From NCBI RefSeq assembly GCF_963576545.1, contig NC_083647.1:6181507-6245506 (forward strand): DNA of 64,000 nt, written 5' to 3'. The DNA is from Limanda limanda (Eukaryota > Chordata > Actinopteri > Pleuronectiformes > Pleuronectidae). The notes beneath the pieces are model-generated. The model did no database searches. It was not told the origin of the DNA and saw nothing but the letters and a program-made list of their open reading frames with translations. The position numbers were made by a program, and so were the translations under genes. Shown here in pieces: positions 25,053 through 34,839 of the stretch; position 1 is the first letter of the stretch, and each line of letters starts with the position of its first letter.

Positions 25053-27016
25053 GTCATCTGCAGCAGCATCACGTGCCGGCTCTCCGTGGGGTGGGACTTG
25101 TTGATGTGTCTCGTGAGCCCCGGGGAGCTGAAGAACGTGGACGGACAGTGTTTGCACGTGAAGATCTGCTGCTGCTGATCGCACTCCCCGCTGTCCTCCC
25201 GGTGCGCGTGGAACACCCCCCCTCCTCCTCCTCCTCCCCCTCCTCCCCCTCCTCCTCCCGCCAGCAGCTCGTCCCTCATCGCGTGCCACAGGTGATGTTT
25301 GTCCCGGATCTCCACCGACGGGAAGCGCGCGCCGCACAGGTGGCACAGGAACACGTGGCTGCTGTCGCGAGCCTGGCCGTACGGGGGGGGCGGGGGGGCC
25401 TGCGCCGTGGCCTCGTGCGCGGCCAGGTGCTTCTTGAGGTACGCCTGCCGCCGGAACTTCTTCCCGCAGAACCGGCACTCGTACACCTCCTCCTCCGGGA
25501 GCGACGGGACGAACGGGAGGTGCGGGTGTGAGAGAGAGGGCTGCTGCTCCCCCCCCGGGTTTCCGGTCAGCAGCAGCAGGCCGGGCGGGGGGCTGTCCGC
25601 CGCTCGCACCTGCTGCTGCTGCTGCAGCTCCAGGCGGCTCTCCCCCGGGAGCCGGTACCGGGGGGGCGGGGAGGAGTCATAGTGAGGAGGAGGCGGGAGG
25701 CTGTCGGTGTCGGGGCTGTCCCGGGAGCGCGCACGCAGCAGGAGCAGGGACTGGTCTCTCCGGAGCCGGGAGCTGTCCGGGGCCCGGTGGTGCTGATTGC
25801 TGTCCGGGGCCCGGTGGTGCTGATTGGCGTGCACGCGCAGCAGCTCGTTCTCTTTCCCCTCCGTCTCCACCGGCGGCCGCTCGTGCGTGAGGAGCCGGCG
25901 CGCCTCCTTCAGCGGCTGGCCCTTGGTGCTGGGGGGGGTCTCCGCTCCCGGGTGGGTCACCGGACGCGGTTTGTGCCAGCGGCGGTGAGACGCCAGGTTT
26001 GCGGGGCAGCTGAAGACTTTGTCGCACTCGGGACACCGGTACTCCACGCGCACGATGCGGGAGCACTTGTGCTGCGCGAGGCAGACCGGGTCCGGGTACT
26101 CCTCCTTACACAGCTGGCAGATGAACTCCCTCAGCGGGTGGCTCCCGGTGGACGCGCACGACTTCTCCCGCTGCCTCCTCATCTCCGGACTCTCCTTCTT
26201 GATCCGCAGCCCCAGCACCGGAGAGGTCGTGACCTCGTCCTCGAAGGTCAGCTTCCGGTTGACCTTGGGTTTCTTGGACACGTGACCGGCCGACTGTTTG
26301 CTGTGTCTCACGCGCTGATCCGGTTCGAGGAACGAGCGCTTCCTCTCCGCGTGCTGCTCCGGGTTCATCAGCGTCATCGGCGGGAACAGGTGCACGTGGG
26401 TCCCTCTCGGGTCCGGGGGACCGTAGGGTGGCGCGTGGTGGCGGAGGAGCCGCTCTACGGAAGCCGGGGCGGAGCTCACCAGGAACGGCAGCTCCGGTAG
26501 CTCCGCTCCCGGGCAGGAGGAGGAGGAGGAGGTCGGGCTCCTCCCGGGGAGCACCGGAAGCTGCTCCGGGTCCTCGTGCCGCTCCAGCATCCTGGTCCCG
26601 ACCGGCTGCACGGGGCTGCAGGACACCGGGAACGACAGGTCGCGTGGAGGCGGCGGAGGCGGGAAGAAGCAGGAGAAGTCGGGACCGGGGGTCAGGACCT
26701 CCACCTCGCCCCCCCGCGGCTCGGTGTCCGGGAGCTGCGCGCGCCGCTCCGCCTCAGCCTCCAGCGCGGACTCCACGTGCGCGCTCCACGCCTCCCGGAC
26801 ACCGGGGGGGGGGTCCTCGCGGAGCACCGGGAGCAGTCCGTCCGTCCGGTCCACCGGGGAGACACTCACCACGTAGCTCTCCTTCACCGGAGCCCTGGTC
26901 GCTTCTCTGCTGCTGCTGCTCCCGTCGCCGTCACACAGGACCGATGAGCAGCTCTGCCGCGGCCGGTAGGAGGCGGAGCTCCGCCGGGTCCTCTTCACCA
27001 GGAATCCTCGAGGCAT
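25040..27016 (-). CDS. insm2: Insulinoma-associated protein 2 (zinc-finger transcriptional repressor)
   Basis: A single-exon gene of 658 codons. The start at 27016 is chosen because it gives the N-terminal SNAG motif [12 protein letters not shown], which recruits LSD1/CoREST-type corepressors; the open frame reaches 27028 but without an ATG. Features in order: SNAG (1-12), a Pro/Ser-rich region, [20 protein letters not shown] (about 249-268, conserved in INSM1 and INSM2), then five C2H2-type fingers at about 298-318 (with a Cys in place of the last His), 326-348, 512-534, 556-578 and 619-642. INSM2 rather than INSM1 is indicated by EGKEN after the second finger, by [19 protein letters not shown] in the fourth, and by the position between ralgapa1 and nfkbia. 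It acts in the nucleus; INSM proteins direct neuroendocrine differentiation. Odd points are a poly-Gly run of 14, poly-Gln, a duplicated NQHHRAPDS, and a length above the 566 residues of human INSM2. Confidence 0.95.
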   Translation of the reverse strand: MPRGFLVKRTRRSSASYRPRQSCSSVLCDGDGSSSSREATRAPVKESYVVSVSPVDRTDGLLPVLREDPPPGVREAWSAHVESALEAEAERRAQLPDTEPRGGEVEVLTPGPDFSCFFPPPPPPRDLSFPVSCSPVQPVGTRMLERHEDPEQLPVLPGRSPTSSSSSCPGAELPELPFLVSSAPASVERLLRHHAPPYGPPDPRGTHVHLFPPMTLMNPEQHAERKRSFLEPDQRVRHSKQSAGHVSKKPKVNRKLTFEDEVTTSPVLGLRIKKESPEMRRQREKSCASTGSHPLREFICQLCKEEYPDPVCLAQHKCSRIVRVEYRCPECDKVFSCPANLASHRRWHKPRPVTHPGAETPPSTKGQPLKEARRLLTHERPPVETEGKENELLRVHANQHHRAPDSNQHHRAPDSSRLRRDQSLLLLRARSRDSPDTDSLPPPPHYDSSPPPRYRLPGESRLELQQQQQVRAADSPPPGLLLLTGNPGGEQQPSLSHPHLPFVPSLPEEEVYECRFCGKKFRRQAYLKKHLAAHEATAQAPPPPPYGQARDSSHVFLCHLCGARFPSVEIRDKHHLWHAMRDELLAGGGGGGGGGGGGGGVFHAHREDSGECDQQQQIFTCKHCPSTFFSSPGLTRHINKSHPTESRHVMLLQMTVRP

Positions 27017-27117
27017 GACGAGGGGCACAGAGCAGCTCAGCGCCGGGCACCGAGGACAACAACTGTGGTCTCAGCTCACTGTCAAGTGTCTTAAGCTTTG
27101 AAGTGGACAGGGAGAGG

Positions 27118-27405
27118 GAGGGAGGGAGGGAGGGAGGGAGGGAGGGAGGGAGGGAGGGAGGGAGGGAGGGAGGGAGGGAGGGAGGGAGGGAGGGAGGGAG
27201 GGAGGGAGAAGGAAAGAGAGAGAGAGAGATGGAGAGGGGGAGAGTGACGGAGAGAGAGAGATAAATTGGGGGTAGAGGGCGAGATAGAGAGAGAGTAGAA
27301 AGAGAGGGGGAGAGTAGAGGGAGGGAGAGATAGTAGATGGAGTGTGTGTGAGAGAGAGAGAGACTAGATGGAGACAGTACATGGAGTGGGTGAGCGTGTG
27401 TGTGT

Positions 27406-27452
<47 letters not shown>
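27118..27452. repeat. Long GGGA/GA polypurine tract upstream of insm2
   Basis: About 90 bp of uninterrupted GGGA repeats (27118-27208) continue into GA-rich sequence ending in a pure GA run (27421-27452). It lies about 100-440 bp upstream of the insm2 start. The purine strand is the template strand for insm2. Such tracts can form triplex or G-quadruplex structures. Confidence 0.95.
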
Positions 27453-27455
<3 letters not shown>

Positions 27456-27574
27456 ACCCACAGGTTTGTGCAGTTATCCGTATTAGGACTTCGCATTGAC
27501 TTCCATTTATTGTAGAACATAACCGCGAAAAACTCATGTGTAACCCTTCTTATATAGGGTTCTGTGGTACACAC

Positions 27575-27687
27575 ACATCAGCAGACCCACACAGTAACAC
27601 ACACACACCAGCGGACCCACACAGTAACACACACACCAGCGGACCCACACAGTAACACACACACCAGCGGACCCACACAGTCACACC
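27575..27687. repeat. 28 bp minisatellite
   Basis: About four head-to-tail copies of a unit reading roughly ACCAGCGGACCCACACAG plus a TAACACACAC linker. The first copy has ATCAGCAG variants. Copies start near 27577, 27607, 27635 and 27663. Confidence 0.9.
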
Positions 27688-27756
27688 CAGAAAAGTCTAC
27701 TCACTTCTTGAATGAAATATCAGACCAAAGATCATTCCCCACAGCCACCAATGACT

Positions 27757-27797
27757 AAAACACAGAATTTAATCACTGTGATTAAATTCTGTGTTTT
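27757..27797. repeat. Perfect 41 bp palindrome
   Basis: Arms of 20 bp (27757-27776 and 27778-27797) are exact reverse complements around one central T. No mismatch is present, and the pairing stops at both outer ends. Confidence 0.95.
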
Positions 27798-28360
27798 GTC
27801 CAGTTCAACTCCCAAAAAATGACATCTCTGTATTTTCTGAGGCACTGAAATACTAAAGTGACACTCGTGTTAAATAATAAGTCTGGAATTAGGAGGTCTC
27901 CTGGGCCTCAGCCACTCACACATGCATGAGAACATATATTAACATATGGTTGTATTAGTTAAAGTGTAATAATATATCAATCTAATTGAGAATAGGGTTA
28001 ATTTTTTGTTTTACTGTCCTGGGTGAGACACAAGGAATATTTGAAGTATATATCTTGCATTTGTTCTGATTTCCTTTATGAACGACTTAATTTGTGCTTC
28101 AGTAAGTTTGGTTGCTGCCGATTTTTTTCGGCGAGGCTCAAGACAGGAGGCAGAATTTTTTTGTTGAAGACCAAGCTTTATATGAATTGATGCGAAGGCT
28201 GCCAATCTACATTTGGTATCCGGCAAACTCAAGAGGATCACTTATTGTTGTGTCACCTTCACATCATAGATGCAAACCTGATCAGATGTGTTTACAAAAG
28301 AAAATGTGAACAGTGGTGAAAGTGATCAATGCATTATGGAATTTATTTATTACTGGTTAT
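27798..28360. other. Intergenic DNA, nothing recognised
   Basis: AT-rich sequence between the palindrome and the first copy of a diverged direct repeat. Short open frames on both strands show no recognisable protein. Confidence 0.6.
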
Positions 28361-28622
28361 GATTTAAAATGTAATATATCCACTGAATTTCATCCCAGTG
28401 GGTATATCAAAGTTTAAAGTTGAACTGCTTTTATTCTACCACCACACTGCAGATTTACTATTCAATGAATAGTTGGTATATCACATGCAGTTTATGACCG
28501 TTTGATACGATAACCAGAGTGTATGCACCAAGCAGCAACAGTTGCCCTTTATTTACAATACTGTTGTGTTGACATGAATATTACATTCATATTCAGAGAT
28601 AGTGATTCATAAATTACAAAAT
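28361..28622. repeat. Diverged direct repeat, copy A
   Basis: It shares an ordered series of blocks with 29788-30102: gatttaaaatgt, atccactgaat, cccagtgggt, a tttta..taccac..cacagcagattta-like block, aatagttg, agcagcaacagtt, and attcagaga followed by gatt.ataaatt. Order and orientation are the same in both copies. Confidence 0.75.
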
Positions 28623-28849
28623 CATGGTGGTACAGTCATGTCATTTCATTAGTTATTTTGCAAAGAAACCTGCTGCCGTATGAGCCTCTGTCCATGTGGC
28701 ACATAGAGGAACACGCACATGTCTCTGACACCTGATCAGATCTGTGTGTTGCCTCAGATAAAGATCATTTTGAAACACTAATGATCGTCCTGCTCAACAT
28801 CTGATTATCAGTCTTTTCTTGCTGTTGGTGGGAAGACCAGGGGCACTGA

Positions 28850-28852
<3 letters not shown>

Positions 28853-28918
<66 letters not shown>

Positions 28919-28924
28919 TGAGTG
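28853..28924. repeat. GT microsatellite
   Basis: A GT run of about 32 units followed by GAGT repeats, just before a CpG-rich segment. Confidence 0.95.
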
Positions 28925-28959
28925 AGTGTCTGTGTGTGTGTTTGTGCGTGTAGGGCCTA

Positions 28960-29225
28960 TTCACACCCGTCCTCCCCCACCAGAAGCTGCTCTGGCTGAT
29001 AAGAGATCGGAGAGAGATTCATCCCTCCACCCACCCTCTCCCCCCGGGGCTCGGCCGGCCCCTCTGCGGGCCAGGCGCTCTATAGCTCGGCCAGTCGGCT
29101 CAGGCCAGGCGGCGGCGTCGCTCCCTGGAAATCAATCAAGGCGTGTGGGCGTGAGAACGAGCTTGAGGGTCGGGCTGCTGGCGGGACGAGGGCCGCCTGG
29201 GGAATAGAGAGCGGACCGGGATGAG
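28960..29225. promoter_or_regulatory. CpG-rich island with no assigned gene
   Basis: A short GC-rich, CpG-dense segment in AT-rich surroundings, about 1.9 kb upstream of the insm2 start. It contains GGCCGGCCCC-, CAGGCGGCGGCGTCG- and GCGGGACGAGGGCC-type stretches plus an AATCAATCAA homeodomain-like site. Its one open frame looks random. It may be an insm2 enhancer or upstream promoter, or a non-coding RNA promoter. Confidence 0.5.
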
Positions 29226-29612
29226 TGGTGGAGGGTCACAGAATAGAAACTAATTAGGCTCCTGATTCTTTAGTTTGCATGTTTCTCTCTGGACTGGTCC
29301 TGGTTCCGCTTTTATTCAGCCCAGTGACTGGAACAGTAAACATGTGAGTGACTTTCATCAGATCATCCAGATCAAAGTCATGAAATGTCATGGACATATC
29401 TAAAATATAAAACAAAATGAATCAAAAATTACTAATATAAGCAAAAAATATTTTATTTTGTATGATTCGACAAAAATACCGAATGTAGACTATTGTATTA
29501 TTTATTTTTTTCTCACATTTTTGACTTACCTGAGTAGTCTTCCTTTGTTTTCTATATTGTTATTAACCTTTCAGAAAGTTTACATTTCACCTTCCCTTGC
29601 TGTGTATCTAGA

Positions 29613-29645
29613 TTCAAGATTCAAGATTCTACTTGATCATTCCAG
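29613..29645. repeat. TTCAAGATTCAAGATT-type repeat fragment
   Basis: A short tandem of the 8-mer attcaaga followed by attcta, resembling the 5' end of a common fish interspersed repeat. Confidence 0.4.
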
Positions 29646-29787
29646 ACATCATTGCTAATCTAAAATAGTTACTGTCACATGTCCCAATAAATTACAGCTA
29701 AGTCACATGTTACAATAGCATGAATATTGGCTTTGGGCAAAAGACATGTACATATACATTATTTAGACAATTAATAATTACAGTAAT

Positions 29788-30102
29788 GATTTAAAATGTG
29801 TCCTATCCACTGAATCTCAACCCAGTGGGTGGTAAAAAAGCTGTATCAAATTAAAAATCTATATTACAATATTTTAAGATACCCCTCTTTTATTTTACCA
29901 CTACACAGCAGATTTACGCTTCAATAAATAGTTGACTTGTGCTGTCAGAAATTACAGTTTGAGTCTATAGTCTAACTAGCCGTAGTTCAACTAGCAGCAA
30001 CAGTTTACGATGTTTATTTTGTATTTACAAAATGATGTTTTTCATTAATTTCTGTTAGATATCACAGCAACATTCAGAGAAAGCGATTAATAAATTGCAG
30101 AT
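29788..30102. repeat. Diverged direct repeat, copy B
   Basis: Partner of 28361-28622 in the same orientation about 1.43 kb downstream, with several small insertions. The two copies bracket the CpG-rich island. Confidence 0.75.
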
Positions 30103-30239
30103 TCATAATAACAACAGAGTAGGGCTGTGGCAGTGTTCTACCTTGAGGTTCAAATAATGAAACTTCGTCTTCCCGAAAAGCTCAGCGGAGGGGGGGAAAT
30201 ATGGATCCACAGACAGTCTGGAGAGGCTTCCAGCGAGAC

Positions 30240-30262
30240 GTGTTTGTGTGTGTGAGTGTGTG

Positions 30263-30300
<38 letters not shown>

Positions 30301-30310
30301 TGTGTCTGTT
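30240..30310. repeat. GT microsatellite
   Basis: Imperfect GT repeat. A second GT run with interruptions lies at 30502-30597. Confidence 0.9.
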
Positions 30311-30500
30311 TGTCTGTCTTTTGCATCACATCAGTGGGCAGTGAGGTGGATAATCCTGCAGACTGCTGAAAATGACTCTATTGATCTGTGCTCCTCTGTC
30401 ACAAGCCTTTAAGTACTGCAGCATTATACAGCTGAGCTGTCTGTCTGTTTACATAGAGTTTACATCTTTACTGATGGCAATCCTCTTTGGACGTGTGTCA

Positions 30501-30543
<43 letters not shown>

Positions 30544-30669
30544 CGTGTGTGTGTGTGTATGTCTCCATGTGTCTCCGTGTGTCTGTGTGTGTGTGCGAAA
30601 TGTCTGATAATAAAACTCTCAGATTTATCACACTTCACTTGTTAATTAAGAGGCTATTTTTAAGGCTAC

Positions 30670-31600
30670 AGTGAGAATATAGGTTTAATTTAGGATTAAT
30701 GATTCTGGGTGTGAATGTAACAAATGGAGGCATGAGATGGCTTTAGTTACTGGCCTCATGAGTCCTTTAACTTTAACATGTTCTGTCGGTTGGTGCTGTT
30801 ACTGTTAGAAGAACAGAACGCAGGTAGTCCTTTACTGATGGTGACATGTTGAGTTGAGACAAATAAATCATGATCTTATCCTACCAGAGGAAACAGCCTC
30901 ACAAACATGAACCGCTACAAGAAATCATTCATTCAAACTTTCAGACACAGCAGGCTGACCTGTTTTTCATGTATCTTTTACATTTGTTCTTTAACAGTCC
31001 TCATCACGTGTCAGTACCATGTGGCTTTTATGGGATAACCTTTTTTATTAATTGTGATTTTTGTGTGTCTATGGGACAGACACTCAAGATCATCTATCCA
31101 TCTGAACGTTTTGACAGAGGATAAGGCTGATTTGTTGCAGGACGGTTCGTCTGTGATACTTCACGTAGTTTCATCAGAAAACTTTACAAAGTAAACGTCA
31201 TAATGAACACAGCATGTGAGTGAACCCGGAGTTTTCATTGGCTTGATGCTCCTGTCATTTAGAAGATTTCATGAATCCCTGTCAGTTTGCTGCTGCTCGG
31301 CTCCATCCTCATACTTCAGTTTATTTGGTTACAGACACCATCAGTCACCCACGTTTCACTAAAGTGATCACGTGTCGCCCTCTAGTGGTGAAAATACCCC
31401 AGAGCCACAGTCGGGGTTGCTTTGTTGGCGTCTCAAACCAAACTGTGAATCAGATGAACAACATCTTAACTGGATGATCCAGTTAAACTGAGTTTTAGCT
31501 TCAGAAGCTGGAGGCTGTTGTCTGACACCATCTAGTCAACAAAAATAAATGCACCTCAAGGTCGGCTTTATACTTAATATTGGACTGAATTAAGACAAAT
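30670..31600. other. Intergenic DNA with one CTCF-like site
   Basis: No coding features seen. The only notable motif is the CTCF-like site at 31374-31388. Confidence 0.5.
31374..31388 (-). promoter_or_regulatory. CTCF-like motif
   Basis: On the minus strand the site reads CCACTAGAGGGCGAC. It matches the vertebrate CTCF consensus CCASYAGRKGGCRSY at 14 of 15 positions. It lies between insm2 and nfkbia. Confidence 0.5.
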
Positions 31601-31602
31601 AT

Positions 31603-31680
31603 TAACGATGATGATAATAATAATAATGATGATGATGATAATAATAGAGATGATAATAAAAATAATGATTATGATGATTA
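31603..31680. repeat. GAT/AAT trinucleotide repeat
   Basis: A mixed run of GAT, AAT and related triplets. Confidence 0.9.
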
Positions 31681-31684
31681 GGTT

Positions 31685-31945
31685 AACTATTTAGCACCTT
31701 TCAAAACAAAGTAAAAAATTGCATTACAATAACACAGTAATGCAAGTAATGAAATCCAAAACATAAACTGTAATCAGATACATTTTTATCGTTTTAATCA
31801 AACCAACAGTTGCGACGAAATAAGAGTAGGTGATATTTAAAAGAAGATAGCGGGGGATCTCCAGGCAGGGAGTTTCACAGCTCACTCCCCTTTAATGACC
31901 TTTGGACCTTCAGGAAACAGATCAGGGTTATAAGGTGTTATGAGA
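31685..31945. mobile_element. Degenerate teleost interspersed repeat
   Basis: The blocks tagcacctttcaaaacaaagt and gatctccaggcagggagttt, in this order, resemble a common fish retroelement-derived sequence. The copy is old and I cannot name the family. Confidence 0.45.
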
Positions 31946-32524
31946 TGTCAGTAACAGTAAACACGTAATTATAAAGTTGCAGACAAAGTCAACAATGATT
32001 CCCGTGTGCTTATGTTTATTGGAAACATGACACTTTCAAACAGAGGACATGAGCTTCATCAGCAGATATATATGATATTTAGAAGTAAAATGTTTTTTCT
32101 GATCACTTTGAGAACTTCTTGTCTACGTGTGTACAAAGCTTCACATCTACAGTTCATTCTTGACCATTGAATGATTTAGGTTTAAATTTCAATGTGAGTC
32201 AACCGCTACAATGCAGAAGTGACGATTAAAAAAAAAGATTGAAAAACAATTCATCCCCTCAGATCTTACCAGCTCCAAGGCTGCTGCCCTGTGACTGACC
32301 TCTGACCTCCCTGTGCAGGAGAGAATAAAGACCATTGTTATTATCATGAGATTCAAATGCACACTGCTATATTCACTATCTGAACTATCACAAAACAGGC
32401 CTGTGTTTTGAACAGAAAGAGCTGTGTCAGCCGACTGTGGTCCTCTTACTCCCCCTGCTGACACAGATCTGCTCTGTGTATATATTTGTCTCTTCTCCTG
32501 GTAAAAACTACATCCACCACAAGG

Positions 32525-32832
32525 ATTATGGACTGCACTTTAACACCTTAAGTCTCAAATGTGCAATATTCACTGTGCTATTTTCAGCTGTCTGTGCAAT
32601 ATCAACTGTTCATGTGCAATCCATTCACTGTAAATATCCTCACGCTGCATATATTTGTTCTATACTAGTTTAATTACATTCATATGTTTCTATATTTATA
32701 TATATTTGATATATTCCTTACACTTAAGTACTGCATGTAACTTATTACTTGCTGATGTATATTTGACTCTTGCTGCTGTAATGCTGCAAATTTCCCCATT
32801 GTGGGACTAATAAAGGATCATCTTATCTTATC
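32525..32832 (+). mobile_element. 3' end of a non-LTR retrotransposon
   Basis: The segment ends tgctgcaaatttccccattg, then tgggactaataaaggatcatc, followed by an ATCTT-type microsatellite tail. This is the characteristic 3' terminus of fish LINEs. No coding sequence is kept. The 5' limit is a guess. Confidence 0.65.
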
Positions 32833-33773
32833 TGTTGCCTCCTTGGATTGACTCCTCTCAGTGACCCACAATGCACTGGTCCCCAGTGTTGAGTCATTCT
32901 CCCGGACAGTGTGGCCCAGAAAGTGGGGGGCCTCATCAAGGTGTCTGCGCATCCAGGGACCAGCTCAGGTGAGGTCAACCTTCTCTGAGTTCCAAGGAAA
33001 GAAAAACTTGACTCAGGTTTTCTGTTGCCCACTTTTGCTATACACAGGGAAACTAAAGCGCTGGATCTCTGCAGGGTCATCACTGTTTTCTCAGTCTGTT
33101 TAGTAAATCCAGTAAACTTCAGGTTCTATGAAATAAAACAATAATCAGCAAAGGGAAGTCCACACTGCTGACTGCATAAAGCCCCACAGCTCACGACAGC
33201 AGACTCAGCAAAATTCAGGAACATCATAACATTAGTTAACAACACCCCTGCAGACTAATCAGATCTGAGCCCAGCTATAGTCCTTATGAAAAGCTGACAC
33301 AAATGTTAACTGTACTGTTTGTGAATTAGAAGCTACACCTGTTTGAGTTAGCCTCTGATATTTCTGAATATTCAATCAAATATAAGGAGTTAATTGACTG
33401 AATGACACATTATGCTTTAAATCTATCTCTTCTTTCTCTTAAGAGCACATACATACCTTATTCCCCCACAATGTTTCAAAATGTTAGATTCAACCTGTTA
33501 AGTCTCAAACTACCACAACCTTTATTCTGTTAAATCCATCTGTTGTAATTGTGAAAAATCTGTAAAATAGTAAAATCTTACTAGTGTGTCTTTATGATGT
33601 TATAAGCAGTTAATGGAGTATTTAGATATTTAACATAAGTATGACTTAAGTAGGCTACTCAAGAAAATAAGACACTTTTAAAAAAACGTTGTTTTTTATG
33701 CTGTAACCTGTGGAGTTGAAGCAAATACAAATATTATTAATTTACACACTGTTGGGAAGTTTGTCTGTAACAT

Positions 33774-34083
33774 CTATCCATTCATTATCTATACATCTTA
33801 TTCTTTGATGGTCATGGGGGGGGCTGGAGCCAAGCCCAGCGGACACTGCATGAGAGGTGGGGGGTGTCCTGGACAGGCCGCCACTCATCACCGCGTTAAA
33901 CAACCATTCACGTTCACATTCACGCCTACAGTCAAGTCTTATATAGACTGCACATCTTTGGACTGTGTGAGGAAGCCGGAATACCCAGAAAAAATCCACA
34001 CAGACATGAGGAGAACATGTAAACTTCAGACAGAAAGACATAACTCTCTCAAAACTTTCTCTGTCAACTGTACCACCGCGCCT
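33774..34083. mobile_element. Common teleost interspersed repeat copy
   Basis: The blocks ggggctggagccaagcccag, cctggacaggccgccactca, ccattcacgttcacattcac, tttggactgtgtgaggaagc and ctgtaccaccgcgcc follow the order of a very widespread fish repeat. Open frames across it are incidental. Confidence 0.7.
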
Positions 34084-34199
34084 TAATATATGAAAATACA
34101 TCATATTCTACAAACTGATCATTTGTTTAGTTCTTAACATACAAGTAACTTGAAATTGGAACTATCCAATAAATGTGATAAAATAACAGTAAAAAGCTC

Positions 34200-34372
34200 A
34201 GTCTTTTTTCATCTGTAACCTTTTTATTTCTGTATTTGCATTCTGAAACTGTGTTGTCATCAAAGAGCTTTTAATTGTTTCTTACACTGTTTGCTTTCTA
34301 TGTTCAACCTGTTAAGCACCTTGTAACTGTGTTTTAAAAGGGGCCATAAAAATGAAGTTTAATATTATACTT
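34200..34372 (+). mobile_element. Retroelement 3' tail remnant
   Basis: The sequence gttaagcaccttgtaactgt, then tttaaaaggggccataaaa, then tgaagttta followed by T/A-rich sequence resembles the 3' tails of fish LINE/SINE elements (a cell-like 'gcactttg...ctataaataaagttta' ending). Degenerate. Confidence 0.4.
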
Positions 34373-34426
34373 ATTTATTTGTTTATTTTTTATTTAGTTG
34401 TGGCTCCAATAGATTTGAATCCCTCC

Positions 34427-34600
34427 TGAAAAAAGCAATGTACCATTGGGTTGACTAATTTAAGTACAACCCAACAGAAGGTGTCTCAGTGAAGTGTTGG
34501 TCCCCCTTGTGTCACCAGAACAGCTTCAGAGCTCCTTTGTATAGATTCAACAAGTCTCTGGAGGGCAGCAATCAAAGCAGCCATCTCATAATTGAAGTGA
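34427..34600. mobile_element. Degenerate DNA-transposon-like repeat
   Basis: The phrases gtgttggtcccccttgtgtc, accagaacagcttcagagct and agattcaacaagtctctgga are typical of a widespread vertebrate interspersed repeat. The terminal repeats were not identified. Confidence 0.5.
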
Positions 34601-34839
34601 AACAACAACAGACATAACACCACTTGACTGTGAACGTCTCCAGTAAATACAACGGGAAGTTTGCCAGACGAGAGGTCAGGCTGCAGCCAGAAGCAGGAAG
34701 CAGGAAGTGCAGAAAAGGGGAAGCAGGTGAAGACGCAGGTGAACTTAGTGAAACTCCACTTCATCATGAGGTTTCATGTCCCTCATGTGATTTAATGAGT
34801 CATCCTTCATTTTGACCCTTTACCCCAATATGTTACTGT

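Noticed and set aside
25073..27018. Long plus-strand open frames opposite insm2, up to 272 codons
   Set aside because: They are Arg/Pro/Gly-rich shadows of the GC-rich insm2 coding strand with no recognisable domain.
27071..27574. Open frames of Ser/Leu/Pro repeats near 27 kb
   Set aside because: Translations of the GGGA/GA tract in successive frames, not proteins.
27575..27687. Repeat array resembling a CRISPR array
   Set aside because: Units are head to tail with no spacers, in vertebrate nuclear DNA. It is a minisatellite.
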